NCBI RefSeq assembly: GCF_040530035.1 | Contig: NZ_JBEWCD010000004.1 | Span: 1-64,000 of the forward strand | Reading direction: 5' to 3' | Source: Roseibium sp. HPY-6 | GTDB lineage: Bacteria > Pseudomonadota > Alphaproteobacteria > Rhizobiales > Stappiaceae | Length of the DNA stretch: 64,000 nt | Part shown: positions 33,945-43,360 of the stretch, in pieces | How the letters are laid out: every line of letters begins with the position of its first letter | How positions within the stretch are numbered: position 1 is the first letter of the stretch | Program-made: the position numbers and the translations under genes | Notes under the pieces: model-generated | The model's input: the letters and a program-made list of their open reading frames with translations, nothing else | What the model was told of the DNA's origin: nothing | The model's database searches: none

Positions 33945-34796
33945 ATGCAGACGGACATCGTATTCACGACATTTGAAAAAGAGCACATCGAAGAGGCGGT
34001 TCGCCTGTCGAAGGCGGCAAGCTGGCCGCATCGGACCGAAGACTGGGAAATGGTGCTTGATCTGTCTCAGGGCGTCGTTGGTATTGAAGACGGCAAGGTG
34101 GTCGCTACAGCACTTGCCACATCTTTCGGGCCGGTTGCGACGATGAATATGATCATCGTTGATGAAACCATGCGGGGCCGTGGCCTTGGCCGGAAGGTTA
34201 TGGCGACGGCTATGAACACTGTTGAGCCCGTGGAATGGCGCCTCGTTGCGACCAGCGACGGCCTGCCGCTCTACGAAAAGCTCGGCTTCGAAGCGTACGG
34301 CGAAGTGGTGCAGTGTCAGGGGATAGTCGCCCAATCGGATGCTGTTGTCGAGATTTCCGACGATATGGACGACGGTCTTGTGTGGGCCGTTGAAGCCGAA
34401 GCCCAGGATCTCGCTGAGCTGGACAAGGACGCCACCGGCATGGCCCGCATGCCGTTGCTCGAAGCCTTCCTCAGGCTCGGAAGCGTTCTGACGATTAAGG
34501 AAAATGGCACGATTGTTGCCTGGGCCGCGTTACGCTCCTTTGGCCGGGGCCATGTTGCGGGACCGGTTGTAGCCCGCAATCGCGAGGAAGCTAAGCAGTT
34601 GCTAAGCCCATTGCTCTCTTTGTGTGATGGCAAGTTTCTTCGTGTCGACACCACCAAGAGCGCAGACCTGGAAGACTGGCTTGCCGGGTTTGGTCTTGCG
34701 CGTGCTGGCGGCGGTATATCCATGCGAAAGGGGCCGTCCCAGACGCAGACGACTGGTCACAAGGCATTTGCACTTGCCTCACAAGCCCTTGGTTAG
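33945..34796 (+). CDS. Two-domain GNAT acetyltransferase (YitH-like C-terminus)
   Basis: A 283-residue protein with an N-terminal GNAT domain (about residues 1-135: MNMIIVDETMRGRGLGRKVM is the acetyl-CoA loop and PLYEKLGFEAYGEV the C-terminal helix) and a second domain of about 140 residues. The second domain carries SFGRGHVAGPVVARNREEA and FLRVDTTKS, resembling the acetyltransferase-like domain attached to GNATs in the YitH group. A paralogue with the same layout lies at 46132-46995; both start the GNAT domain with a WPHR-x-x-DW motif. It precedes the omega-aminotransferase by 17 bp, so it is the first gene of that operon. An amine substrate is likely but unproven. Confidence 0.85.
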   Translation: MQTDIVFTTFEKEHIEEAVRLSKAASWPHRTEDWEMVLDLSQGVVGIEDGKVVATALATSFGPVATMNMIIVDETMRGRGLGRKVMATAMNTVEPVEWRLVATSDGLPLYEKLGFEAYGEVVQCQGIVAQSDAVVEISDDMDDGLVWAVEAEAQDLAELDKDATGMARMPLLEAFLRLGSVLTIKENGTIVAWAALRSFGRGHVAGPVVARNREEAKQLLSPLLSLCDGKFLRVDTTKSADLEDWLAGFGLARAGGGISMRKGPSQTQTTGHKAFALASQALG

Positions 34797-34813
34797 TTCT
34801 CCGGAGTTTCAAA

Positions 34814-36187
34814 ATGCGTCCCAATTCTTTACTTGAGCTTGATCGTGCTCACCTGATCCATCCTGTTGCCAGCTGGCGTGGACATGAGGCCGCGAGTGTC
34901 AGAGTGCTGTCAAGCGCAAAGGGAGCGACAGTAACGGACTCTGAGGGCCGCCAGCTTCTGGACGGTTTTGCCGGCTTGTGGTGCGTTAACGCAGGGTATG
35001 GCCAGGAAGGTGTTATTGAGGCGGCAACTAAGCAGCTGAAAGAGCTGCCCTACGCGACCGGTTACTTCGGTCTTGGATCAGAGCCTGCCATCCGTCTCGC
35101 CTCGCGGCTTGTAGATCATGCGCCGGGCGATTTGCAACATGTCTACTTCACACTCGGCGGGTCGGACGCAGTCGATACCACGGTGCGCTTCGTCCGGTTC
35201 TATTGGCATGCAATGGGTAAGCCTGAGAAGGACCAGTTCATTTCCGTTGAACAGGGCTATCACGGTTCAAGTTCGGTCGGTGCGGGCCTGACGGCACTGC
35301 CGGCATTCCACGCCGGTTTTGGTGCGCCATATGATTGGCAGCACAAAATTCCGTCTCATTACAGTTATCGCAATCCGGTCGGCACCGATCCTGAAGCCAT
35401 CATTTCAGCTTCCGTTGCAGCCTTGGAAGCCAAGGTGGCCGGAATCGGTGCCGATCGGGCCGGTGCTTTTTATGTTGAACCCATCCAAGGTTCCGGTGGA
35501 GTGATTGTGCCGCCGGAAGGCTGGGTCAAGGCCATGCGTGATGCTTGCAAGCGTTTGGACATTCTATTCATTGCTGACGAGGTAATTACCGGTTTTGGTC
35601 GCACGGGTCCGCTGTTTGCCAGTGCGGATGAAGGTATTGTTCCGGACATGATTACCGCAGCCAAGGGCTTGACCTCCGGCTATGTCCCGATGGGGGCGGT
35701 TTTCATGTCCGATAGGATGTATCAGACGATGGCGGACTACGCCGGACCAGCGGCCGTTGGCCATGGTTACACCTATTCCGGTCATCCGGTCAGCGCTGCG
35801 GTTGGTCTCGCCGTTCTGGATCTTTATGAAAACGGCCTGCTCGACAATGGCCGCAAGATGGGCGAACGATTGATGGCGGGACTGGGTTCTCTTGGGGACC
35901 ATCCACTTGTCGGAGAAGTCCGCGGCCGTGGTATGTTGGCAGCCATCGAAATGGTCACCGACAAGGAAGCAAAAACACCGCTTCCCCCCAGCGCGCAGGC
36001 CGGCACCCGGGTGTTCGATCGTGCCTGGAACAACGGTTTGATTGTACGTGCCTTTGCAAATGGGGCGCTTGGCTATGCGCCGCCGCTTTGCTGCACCGCA
36101 GACGAAATCGATCAGATCGTAGAAAAAACCGGGAAGGTGCTAGATGAAACACTGGAAGACCCCGATGTTCGCGCGATGATGGCCTGA
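34814..36187 (+). CDS. Class III omega-aminotransferase
   Basis: A 457-residue PLP aminotransferase of class III. The PLP Lys is residue 284 in TAAKGLTSGYVPMG, preceded by the DEVITGFGRTG motif with the cofactor-binding Asp. FTLGGSDAVDTTVRFVRFYW and QGYHGSSSVGAG are typical of the putrescine/beta-alanine:pyruvate group. It transfers the terminal amino group of a diamine or omega-amino acid to pyruvate or a similar acceptor, giving a semialdehyde. The ATG has GGAG 8 bp upstream. It lies in a short operon between the two-domain acetyltransferase and the hydroxyacid dehydrogenase, and the semialdehyde dehydrogenase at 30.1 kb could use its product. Confidence 0.92.
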   Translation: MRPNSLLELDRAHLIHPVASWRGHEAASVRVLSSAKGATVTDSEGRQLLDGFAGLWCVNAGYGQEGVIEAATKQLKELPYATGYFGLGSEPAIRLASRLVDHAPGDLQHVYFTLGGSDAVDTTVRFVRFYWHAMGKPEKDQFISVEQGYHGSSSVGAGLTALPAFHAGFGAPYDWQHKIPSHYSYRNPVGTDPEAIISASVAALEAKVAGIGADRAGAFYVEPIQGSGGVIVPPEGWVKAMRDACKRLDILFIADEVITGFGRTGPLFASADEGIVPDMITAAKGLTSGYVPMGAVFMSDRMYQTMADYAGPAAVGHGYTYSGHPVSAAVGLAVLDLYENGLLDNGRKMGERLMAGLGSLGDHPLVGEVRGRGMLAAIEMVTDKEAKTPLPPSAQAGTRVFDRAWNNGLIVRAFANGALGYAPPLCCTADEIDQIVEKTGKVLDETLEDPDVRAMMA

Positions 36188-36190
36188 TAT

Positions 36191-37105
36191 ATGGCGGTCC
36201 TGTTCACATCGACCGCTGAGCGTGGCGTAATTTTCTCCGAACGCTTTGCGCAGGCGATGCCCGATCTGCCATTTTATATCGGTACGGCTCCCGATCCCGC
36301 GTTGGTGGAATATTTGATCGCCTGGACCGCTCCTGACAATTTGGCAGAGGCCTATCCCAATTTGAAAATGATCTTTTCTGTCGGAGCGGGGGTGGATCAG
36401 TTCAACTTTGATATACTCCCTTCCCAAATTGGGATTGTGCGGATGCTCGAGCCTGGTATCCGCGAACAGATGCGAGAATACACAACCCTCGCGGTACTTG
36501 GTCTGCATCGGGACTTGCCGCTTTACATTGCGCAGCAGAGGGGCAGGGTCTGGAAGCAAGCTCTGAATGTTCCCGCTTCGGAGCGGCGGGTCGGTGTGAT
36601 GGGGCTTGGTCAGCTAGGGCAGACAGCGCTGGATATGCTGAAGCCATTCGGGTTTGAGCTTGCTGGCTGGAGCCGTACGCCCAAAGCTCTGCCGGGTGTC
36701 GAAGTCTTTACTGATCGCACAGCTTTTTTGGCGCGCACCGATATTCTGATCTGTCTTTTGCCCCTGACCAGCGCAACCGAAGGCATCCTCAATGCTGAGC
36801 TGTTCCGGGAACTGCCAGCCGGAGCCGCCTTGATACACGCCGGGCGTGGTAAGCAATTGGATGGCGATGCATTGCTTTCGGCCCTTGATGCGGGGCATCT
36901 TTCGGCGGCTTGGCTGGATGTCACCGACCCTGAACCTTTGCCAGAAAGCAGCGGATTATGGCAACACCCGAGCGTTGTTATAACCCCCCACGTTGCATGC
37001 CAAACCCGTGCTCGTGACGGGGCTGACCATGTTATCGCAGGGATAAGAGCTCATCGGGCGGGTGATCGGATTCTTGGATTGGTTAGCCGTGAAAAAGGTT
37101 ACTGA
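36191..37105 (+). CDS. D-2-hydroxyacid dehydrogenase (glyoxylate/hydroxypyruvate reductase A type)
   Basis: A 304-residue NAD(P)-dependent 2-hydroxyacid dehydrogenase of the GhrA type. The short N-terminal substrate domain, the Rossmann motif RRVGVMGLGQLGQTALDML, LICLLPLTSATEGILN, the catalytic Arg in HAGRGKQLDGDAL and the catalytic His in VITPHVACQTR are visible. It reduces glyoxylate, hydroxypyruvate or another 2-keto acid. The gene starts 3 bp after the aminotransferase stop, so the two are co-translated. It probably recycles a keto-acid product of that aminotransferase. Confidence 0.9.
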   Translation: MAVLFTSTAERGVIFSERFAQAMPDLPFYIGTAPDPALVEYLIAWTAPDNLAEAYPNLKMIFSVGAGVDQFNFDILPSQIGIVRMLEPGIREQMREYTTLAVLGLHRDLPLYIAQQRGRVWKQALNVPASERRVGVMGLGQLGQTALDMLKPFGFELAGWSRTPKALPGVEVFTDRTAFLARTDILICLLPLTSATEGILNAELFRELPAGAALIHAGRGKQLDGDALLSALDAGHLSAAWLDVTDPEPLPESSGLWQHPSVVITPHVACQTRARDGADHVIAGIRAHRAGDRILGLVSREKGY

Positions 37106-37146
37106 TTTCCTAGTGTGGTGAGACAGGTTTCTGACCCAAGTTAGAA

Positions 37147-37161
37147 CGGCATAAAATGCTG
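37147..37161 (-). promoter_or_regulatory. Lrp-box-like site 1
   Basis: On the minus strand it reads CAGCATTTTATGCCG, matching 13 of 15 positions of the published E. coli Lrp consensus YAGHAWATTWTDCTR. It lies upstream of the second peptide ABC operon, which has an Lrp gene at its far end. Confidence 0.45.
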
Positions 37162-37276
37162 CATTCTGATCGAAATCAATACCCAATATAGGCCCTCAGG
37201 GAGCATACTGAATAAATAAATCATGAAAAAAGTCGTAAAATGGCTGTTGAAAGGGATTTAGAGCGTTTGGGGTGAT

Positions 37277-37291
37277 AAGTACAAAATGCTG
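37277..37291 (-). promoter_or_regulatory. Lrp-box-like site 2
   Basis: On the minus strand it reads CAGCATTTTGTACTT, matching 12 of 15 Lrp-consensus positions. It shares a 12-bp word with site 1, 130 bp away, so the pair could bind an Lrp octamer cooperatively. Weaker than site 1. Confidence 0.35.
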
Positions 37292-37510
37292 CATAAATTA
37301 TAGATTTGCCTATCTTGTATGCGGTCAACTTAATCGTCTCAGTTCCAGAACCGATGGCGTTACGGAGCCTTCAGAAGCAAGAGGAAGCTTCGTGTTCTTA
37401 GGGTGATCTAGGGACGGGCGAGAGAGCGCAAACGAACAAACTGGCTGTCTACGTGGGCGCTGCGGCCGGTCGAATAAAGAGCCCGTAACCTGTACAGATG
37501 GGGAATGAGA

Positions 37511-39121
37511 ATGACGGATAAATTGGCCAACAACTGGACACAAGCAGACGACCGTATGGTCGAAGCCGCTCTTCGTCAGGGCGCTTCCCGGCGCGACATC
37601 ATGCGCTTGTTCGTTGCCGGTGGCATGACCCTTGCCGCAGGGGGCGCAATTTTGGGCCGGGCGTCTTCCGCACTCGCTGCAACCCCGGTCAAAGGCGGTC
37701 ATTTCCGGGCCGCCGGCTGGTCATCTTCCACGGCAGATACACTCGATCCCGCCAAAGCTTCACTATCGACCGACTATGTGCGCTGCTGCTCGCTGTACAA
37801 CCGGCTCACGTTCCTTGATGAAACAGGTCAACCGCAGTTGGAACTTGCGGAATCCATCGAGAGTGCCGATGCGAAAGTCTGGACGATCAAGCTGAAGCCC
37901 GGCATCACCTTCCACGACGGCAAGGCCCTGACTTCCGAGGATGTGGTCTTTTCCATGAAACGGCATCTCGATGAAGCTGTCGGTTCCAAGGTGAATTCCA
38001 TCGCCAAACAGATGACGGGCTTTAAGGCGGTTGATCCGTTGACCGTCGAAATCACTCTGGCATCGGCCAACGCCGATCTTCCCACCATTCTCGCAATGCA
38101 CCATTTCATGATCGTGGCCGACGGAACCACCGATTTCTCCAAGGGGAACGGTACCGGTCCCTTCAAGCTGGAGACGTTTGATCCAGGTGTAAAGTCCGTG
38201 GTGGTTCGCAACGAAGACTACTTCAAGGGCCCTGTTCCGCTTGACAGTTTTGAGTATTTCGCCATTCCGGATGACACTGCGCGCGTAAATGCTCTTTTGT
38301 CCGGCGATATCCATCTGGCTGCGTCCATCAAACCGCAATTGCTGCGCCTTATGGAAGGGAATGAAGGGGTTGAAAGCTCCGTTTCAACATCTGGCAACTA
38401 CACCAACATGAACATGCGTCTCGACATGGCGCCGGGCGACAAAGCCGGTTTCATCGAAGGTGTTAAATGCCTGCTTGATCGTGAGCTGATCGTTAAAGCG
38501 GTGATGCGCGGTTATGGTGAAGTTGCTAATGACCAGCCGATCCCGCCGATGAACGCGTTCCATAACGCTGATCTAAAGGCGCAGTCATTCGATCCGGAAA
38601 AGGCTAAGTCTCTGTTTGAAAAAGCGGGTGTCCTTGGTGAGACAATCCCGGTTGTCGCCTCAACCGCAGCTTCGCACTCCGTTGAGATGGCGACAGTCCT
38701 GCAGCAGGCAGGTTCCAAAATTGGAATGAAGTTCGATATCCAGCGGGTTCCGTCGGACGGATACTGGTCGAATTACTGGCTTAAAGCACCGGTCCATTTC
38801 GGAAACATCAATCCGCGTCCGACCCCCGATATCTTATTCTCGCTTCTCTATGATTCCGCTGCGCCGTGGAATGAAAGCCAGTACAAGTCCGATACATTCG
38901 ACAAGATGATGATCGAAGCTCGCGGCGAACTGGACTTTGCCAAACGCAAGGCCCTTTACGACGACATGCAGGTCATGATCGCCAACGAAGCGGGGACAGC
39001 GATTCCGGCCTTTATCTCGAATATTGATGCCAAATCCAACAAGCTGAAAGGTCTGAAGCCTAATCCCTTGGGCGGCCAGATGGGCTACGCGATGGCAGAA
39101 TACGTCTGGCTCGAAAGCTAG
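37511..39121 (+). CDS. Family-5 ABC transporter substrate-binding protein, Tat-exported
   Basis: A 536-residue extracellular family-5 binding protein. The N-terminus carries a twin-arginine-like signal (GASRRDIMRLFVAGGMTLAAG, RR near residue 27) before the mature start near SALA-AT, so it appears to be folded before export. Family signatures are present: LDPAKASLSTDYV, KLKPGITFHDGKALTSEDVV, GNGTGPFKLETF and the QPIPPMN region. ATG 37511 is chosen because GGGGA lies 7 bp upstream. It heads an operon of two permeases and a fused ATPase. A 15-bp hairpin follows its stop. Confidence 0.9.
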   Translation: MTDKLANNWTQADDRMVEAALRQGASRRDIMRLFVAGGMTLAAGGAILGRASSALAATPVKGGHFRAAGWSSSTADTLDPAKASLSTDYVRCCSLYNRLTFLDETGQPQLELAESIESADAKVWTIKLKPGITFHDGKALTSEDVVFSMKRHLDEAVGSKVNSIAKQMTGFKAVDPLTVEITLASANADLPTILAMHHFMIVADGTTDFSKGNGTGPFKLETFDPGVKSVVVRNEDYFKGPVPLDSFEYFAIPDDTARVNALLSGDIHLAASIKPQLLRLMEGNEGVESSVSTSGNYTNMNMRLDMAPGDKAGFIEGVKCLLDRELIVKAVMRGYGEVANDQPIPPMNAFHNADLKAQSFDPEKAKSLFEKAGVLGETIPVVASTAASHSVEMATVLQQAGSKIGMKFDIQRVPSDGYWSNYWLKAPVHFGNINPRPTPDILFSLLYDSAAPWNESQYKSDTFDKMMIEARGELDFAKRKALYDDMQVMIANEAGTAIPAFISNIDAKSNKLKGLKPNPLGGQMGYAMAEYVWLES

Positions 39122-39138
39122 TCCGTATTTTGACTTCA

Positions 39139-39172
39139 AGGACCAGATCCGGCTGTCGCCGGATCTGGTCCT
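39139..39172 (+). promoter_or_regulatory. Strong hairpin between binding protein and permease genes
   Basis: AGGACCAGATCCGGC (39139-39153) pairs perfectly with GCCGGATCTGGTCCT (39158-39172) around TGTC. No T-run follows. Such hairpins after binding-protein genes usually protect the upstream mRNA from 3' exonucleases, giving excess binding protein. Confidence 0.65.
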
Positions 39173-39262
39173 GGTCGCTATCATCAAAGTTGTGCGGTTG
39201 CGTGCATCGGCCCGTTGTTTACCGACATGGTGGGCAACGTCATCATTCCCCAAGGCAATTAT

Positions 39263-40216
39263 ATGACCGGACAAATAGCGCGTCTGATCCTGGCGCGGCT
39301 CGGCATAGCGGTAATTACTCTGCTCATCGTGTCCGTAGTGGTGTTTGCGGCGACACAATTGCTGCCCGGCGATGTGGTGGAAATACTCCTCGGTCAGGCG
39401 GCAACGCCTGAAGCGGTTGCCGGTCTGCGCGAAGCCATGAACCTTAATGACCCTGCAATCGTCCGCTATGTGAAATGGCTGGCTGGTCTTATACAAGGCG
39501 ATCTTGGAACGTCCTATGCCAACAACATGGACGTTTGGGAGTTGATAGATTCCCGCTTGGCCAACACCTTGCGTCTGGCCGGGATAACGACGGCCATAGC
39601 AGTTCCCTTTTCATTGACGCTTGGTATCCTGGCAGCTGTCTACCAAGGATCGCTGATCGATCGAATTGTCACGACTTCGATCATTTCGATCGTATCCATC
39701 ACAGAATTCATGATTGCTGCGACGGCGATGCTGATTTTTTCCGTGTGGCTGAAATGGTTGCCATCGATCTCATTTGTTGATGACGCAGTCGGCATATCGG
39801 GTCAGCTAAAGGCCTATGCCATGCCGGTCATGACGCTTCTGGTTGTCGTATCGGCCCAGATGATCCGTATGACACGCGCCGCAGTGATCGAGGCATTGAA
39901 AATGCCGTATGTCGAAATGGCTTTGCTCAAGGGTGCGTCCCGTTCAAGAATGGTCATACATCACGCCCTGCCTAATTCAGTTGGCCCGATCGCAAATGCC
40001 ATGGCTCTGTCGCTTTCCTATCTTTTAGGTGGCGCGATCATCGTCGAAACCGTTTTCAGCTATCCCGGGATTGCAAAAGTGATGGTCGACGCAGTTGCGA
40101 CCAGAGACCTTCCACTTATCCAAAGCTGCGCCATGATATTCTGCTTCGGTTATCTGTTTCTCATCACCTGCGCTGATGTCATAGCCATTGTTGCCAATCC
40201 GAGGCTGCGCAAATGA
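39263..40216 (+). CDS. Peptide-type ABC transporter permease (DppB type)
   Basis: A 317-residue DppB/OppB-family permease. The N-terminal LILARLGIAVITLLIVSVVVF helix, LLPGDVVEILLG periplasmic start and EMALLKGASRSRMVIHHALPN coupling motif are typical. ATG 39263 with AAGG upstream is preferred over the in-frame 39215, which would add a non-family extension. It overlaps the next permease by 4 bp. It is the first membrane subunit of the second peptide-type importer. Confidence 0.9.
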   Translation: MTGQIARLILARLGIAVITLLIVSVVVFAATQLLPGDVVEILLGQAATPEAVAGLREAMNLNDPAIVRYVKWLAGLIQGDLGTSYANNMDVWELIDSRLANTLRLAGITTAIAVPFSLTLGILAAVYQGSLIDRIVTTSIISIVSITEFMIAATAMLIFSVWLKWLPSISFVDDAVGISGQLKAYAMPVMTLLVVVSAQMIRMTRAAVIEALKMPYVEMALLKGASRSRMVIHHALPNSVGPIANAMALSLSYLLGGAIIVETVFSYPGIAKVMVDAVATRDLPLIQSCAMIFCFGYLFLITCADVIAIVANPRLRK

Positions 40217-41067
40217 TGTCCGTTTCCCGTGTTTTCAAACCCCTATCCGGCTATCGTTTCAATAGTATTGGCATGGTGTCCGCCAGCATCATTCTATTCT
40301 GGTGTGTCGTGGCGGTAATCGGGCCGTACTTCGCGCCCTATGAACCCGGTGAAATTGTCGATTTCATCTATTCTCCGTTCGGTCCGGTGACCGCAGAATT
40401 CTGGATGGGATCGGATGACCTTGGACGCGATGTCTTCTCGCGCCTGATCTATGGGGCAAGATACACCGTCGGCATTTCTGCCGCAGCGGTGCTGTTGGCG
40501 AGCTTTTGCGGCGTTTCACTTGGTATGGTCGCCGCAGTGACCGGAGGTTGGTTCGATACTGTTTTGAGCCGTTTCCTCGATGCGTTGAATTCAATTCCGT
40601 CGAAGTTGTTCGCCCTCGTCATTGTGGCAGCAACCGATTCCACGATCCCGATCTTGATCGTGCTCCTGGGTGTTATTTACACGCCGGGAAGTTACCGATT
40701 TGCGCGTTCTTTAGCAGTCAACAGCAATGCCATGGACTACGTGACCGTTGCGAAGGCTCGGGGAGAGCGGACTTTTTACCTCATCACGCGTGAGATCTTT
40801 CCAAACATTCTCGGGCCGGTCCTTGCCGATCTTGGAATGCGTTTTGTCTTTATCGTGCTGCTTCTATCCAGCATGTCATTTCTCGGGCTTGGGGTTCAGC
40901 CACCAAATGCCGATTGGGGCGCGCTTGTAAAGGAAAGCATGGGCGGACTGAACTATGGTGCACCTGCAGTGATTTTTCCGTGTATCGCCATAGCTAGCCT
41001 TACCATCAGCGTGAACCTTTTGATCGACAATCTACCAGTCAAGATCCGGGATCGGAGTGAGCAATGA
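40213..41067 (+). CDS. Peptide-type ABC transporter permease (DppC type)
   Basis: A 284-residue DppC/OppC-family permease. The first helix (MVSASIILFWCVVAVIGPY) is followed by the signature WMGSDDLGRDVFSRLIYGAR. The coupling loop is AKARGERTFYLITREIFPN. Start and stop overlap the neighbours by 4 bp each, so all four subunits are translationally coupled downstream of the hairpin. It pairs with the preceding DppB-type subunit. Confidence 0.92.
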   Translation: MMSVSRVFKPLSGYRFNSIGMVSASIILFWCVVAVIGPYFAPYEPGEIVDFIYSPFGPVTAEFWMGSDDLGRDVFSRLIYGARYTVGISAAAVLLASFCGVSLGMVAAVTGGWFDTVLSRFLDALNSIPSKLFALVIVAATDSTIPILIVLLGVIYTPGSYRFARSLAVNSNAMDYVTVAKARGERTFYLITREIFPNILGPVLADLGMRFVFIVLLLSSMSFLGLGVQPPNADWGALVKESMGGLNYGAPAVIFPCIAIASLTISVNLLIDNLPVKIRDRSEQ

Positions 41068-42701
41068 CGCACCTTGTCGAAGTTCGGGATCTCAAAGTCG
41101 GCGCGCAAACCGACTCCGGCCGTAAAATAGAAATCATAAAAGGGATCAGTTTTTCGATTGCCAAGGGGGAGATCGTTGCGCTGATTGGCGAAAGCGGCTC
41201 CGGCAAGACGACTACCGCGCTAACGCTTTTAGGATATACGCGCGCGGGATGTACGATAACCGGCGGCCAGGTGATGTTCGGCGGTCATGACCTCGTGAAA
41301 ATGGAGGAGACGGAGCGCAGGGAACTCCGGGGAACGGATGTCGCCTATATACCGCAGAGTGCAGCAGCTGCCTTTAACCCGTCGAAACGCTTGATTGATC
41401 AAGTGGTTGAGGTTGCGAAGATACACGATCTGATGCCCAGGGCAGAAGCCCGGGCCCAGGCGATTGAGCTGTTTCGAGCATTGGCACTGCCTAGTCCGGA
41501 GACCATCGGGGAGCGCTACCCGCATGAAGTCTCGGGCGGCCAGCTTCAGCGCCTGGCGGCCGCGATGGCCATGATCGGAAATCCCAAACTGATGATCTTT
41601 GATGAGCCAACCACAGCTCTCGATGTGACCACGCAGATCGATGTTCTCAGGGCGTTCAAGGATGTCATGAAGAAAGGCGGCATGTCCGGGGTCTATGTTT
41701 CACATGACCTTGCTGTTGTGGCGCAGATAGCGGACCGCGTTATTGTCCTTAAAAATGGAGAGATTCAAGAAGAAGGAAGCACAGAAGCGATACTGCATAA
41801 TGCCAAGCATCCTTATACCAGAGAGTTGTTGGCCGCATTCGATCCGGTCCATCACGTCGCACGAACAATTGATGCAGACAAAGACCGACATCCGATCGTA
41901 GAAGCCGAGAATATTATTGCCGGATATGGTGCCATGACGCGTGATGGGCTTCCTGTCAAACTGGCCCTGAACAATGTTAGTTTGAGGCTGGAAAAAGGGC
42001 AGAACCTTGGTGTGATTGGCGAAAGCGGCTCTGGAAAGTCCACGCTTGCCCGTGCCCTTGCAGGTCTATTGCCTCCGGTTTCGGGAAATGTGCAACTTGG
42101 CCGGCGCGAGCTTGCTCCGAATGCACGGCTCCGATCCAAAGAAGATCTCCGCAGAATGCAGATTGTCTTCCAACTTGCCGATACCGCTCTTAATCCGGCC
42201 AGGTCAATCGCCGAAATTCTTGGGCGGCCGCTTACGTTTTACCACGGACAAAAGGGAAGCGTCCGGGAAGCACGTGTTGATGAACTTCTTGATATGGTTC
42301 ACATGCCGAGATCTCTGCGCAACCGGCTTCCAGGCGAACTTTCCGGCGGTCAAAAGCAACGTGTGAACTTGGCCAGAGCCCTTGCGGCCAATCCGGAGGT
42401 GATCCTGTGCGATGAGATAACGTCCGCACTTGATACCGTTGTGGCAACTGCGGTGATTGACCTGCTGAAGGAATTGCAGCGGGAACTTGACCTCTCCTAC
42501 ATCTTCATCAGCCATGACTTGTCGACTGTGCAAGCCATTTGCGACAGTGTAATGGTGATGCACAATGGCCAGGTTGTTGAAGTTCTGTCGGCAGACGATC
42601 TGCCGCATGGAGCCACACATCCATATTCCAAGCAGCTATTCGCATCAGTGCCTAAACTAGATACGGGATGGCTGGATAGCATGCCGATGGTTGCGGTGTG
42701 A
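41064..42701 (+). CDS. Fused dipeptide-type ABC ATPase (DppD-DppF fusion)
   Basis: A 545-residue protein with two ABC ATPase domains. Domain 1 has Walker A GESGSGKT from residue 42, the signature SGGQLQRLAAA and Walker B LMIFDEPTTALD. Domain 2 has Walker A GESGSGKS from residue 319, SGGQKQRVNLARAL and VILCDEITSALD. In the second Walker B the usual Pro is replaced by Ile. It energises the second peptide-type importer and ends the operon, 54 bp from the converging Lrp gene. Its overall design parallels the fused ATPase at 11.7 kb, but the two operons are well diverged. Confidence 0.93.
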   Translation: MTHLVEVRDLKVGAQTDSGRKIEIIKGISFSIAKGEIVALIGESGSGKTTTALTLLGYTRAGCTITGGQVMFGGHDLVKMEETERRELRGTDVAYIPQSAAAAFNPSKRLIDQVVEVAKIHDLMPRAEARAQAIELFRALALPSPETIGERYPHEVSGGQLQRLAAAMAMIGNPKLMIFDEPTTALDVTTQIDVLRAFKDVMKKGGMSGVYVSHDLAVVAQIADRVIVLKNGEIQEEGSTEAILHNAKHPYTRELLAAFDPVHHVARTIDADKDRHPIVEAENIIAGYGAMTRDGLPVKLALNNVSLRLEKGQNLGVIGESGSGKSTLARALAGLLPPVSGNVQLGRRELAPNARLRSKEDLRRMQIVFQLADTALNPARSIAEILGRPLTFYHGQKGSVREARVDELLDMVHMPRSLRNRLPGELSGGQKQRVNLARALAANPEVILCDEITSALDTVVATAVIDLLKELQRELDLSYIFISHDLSTVQAICDSVMVMHNGQVVEVLSADDLPHGATHPYSKQLFASVPKLDTGWLDSMPMVAV

Positions 42702-42755
42702 TATCAAGCAACTCGCGGAAGCCATTGTCAAATAAGGAGCCGCACGGTCAGAGCC

Positions 42756-43232
42756 TTAGGTCGAAAAGATCCGTTCTAGCGGTAGGTGCGACTTCACAAA
42801 AGGCGATTTTATCACGACAAAGCTGAAATACTTGTCGATCCCGATCTCCATGTCGATCAGGCGCTCCATGATCAGCTGATAGTCACTGATGCTGGCGGTG
42901 ACAAACTTCAGGAGGTAATCATAGCCGCCTGAAATCAGGTGGCATTCTACGATTTCCTCAACCTTTTCAGCTGCGCGCTGGAATTGCTCAAAATCTATCT
43001 TCCGATGATTTTTCAAGGTTACCTCCGTAAAAACGGTAACCGTAGGCCCGAGTTTGGCAATGTCGATTTGTGCCGCATAGCCTGTTATGTAACCGGCCTT
43101 TTGCAACTTCTTTACGCGGGCCAGGCAAGGGCTTGGTGATAGGTGTACGAGCTCTGCCAGCTCCACATTGGTAATGCGGCCGTTCTTTTGAAGCTCGTGT
43201 AAAATACGGATATCAATCCGGTCTAATTTCAT
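42756..43232 (-). CDS. Lrp/AsnC family transcriptional regulator
   Basis: A 158-residue Lrp/AsnC regulator. The N-terminal helix-turn-helix (about residues 4-60: LDRIDIRILHELQKNGRITN and ELAELVHLSPSPCLARVKKL) is followed by the RAM ligand domain (about residues 70-150). Such proteins form octamers and respond to amino acids. It converges with the peptide ABC operon and is divergent from the FAD oxidoreductase pair. Lrp-box-like sequences occur in its own upstream region and before the peptide operon, supporting local control. The ATTTTATGC word at 43266-43274 lies 34 bp upstream of its start. Confidence 0.92.
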   Translation of the reverse strand: MKLDRIDIRILHELQKNGRITNVELAELVHLSPSPCLARVKKLQKAGYITGYAAQIDIAKLGPTVTVFTEVTLKNHRKIDFEQFQRAAEKVEEIVECHLISGGYDYLLKFVTASISDYQLIMERLIDMEIGIDKYFSFVVIKSPFVKSHLPLERIFST

Positions 43233-43360
43233 GCTGGACCTGTATCACCTCAGGCCAAGATACGAATTTTATGCGGACAAGGCAATGGATTAATACTCAT
43301 TGTAATTAATGCGAAAAAGGCGATTTCTGGCACTGGATTGCAAGGCTGTTGGGTAAAAAA

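Larger units (their letters stand above)
37106..37510. other. Regulatory gap before the second peptide ABC operon
   Basis: About 400 bp with no gene. It is AT-rich from 37190 to 37330 and holds two Lrp-box-like sites (37147-37161 and 37277-37291), both containing AAAATGCTGCAT. The operon promoter is probably here. Confidence 0.5.

Noticed and set aside
37763..38338. 191-codon minus-strand frame inside the binding-protein gene
   Set aside because: Antisense shadow of a family-5 binding protein.
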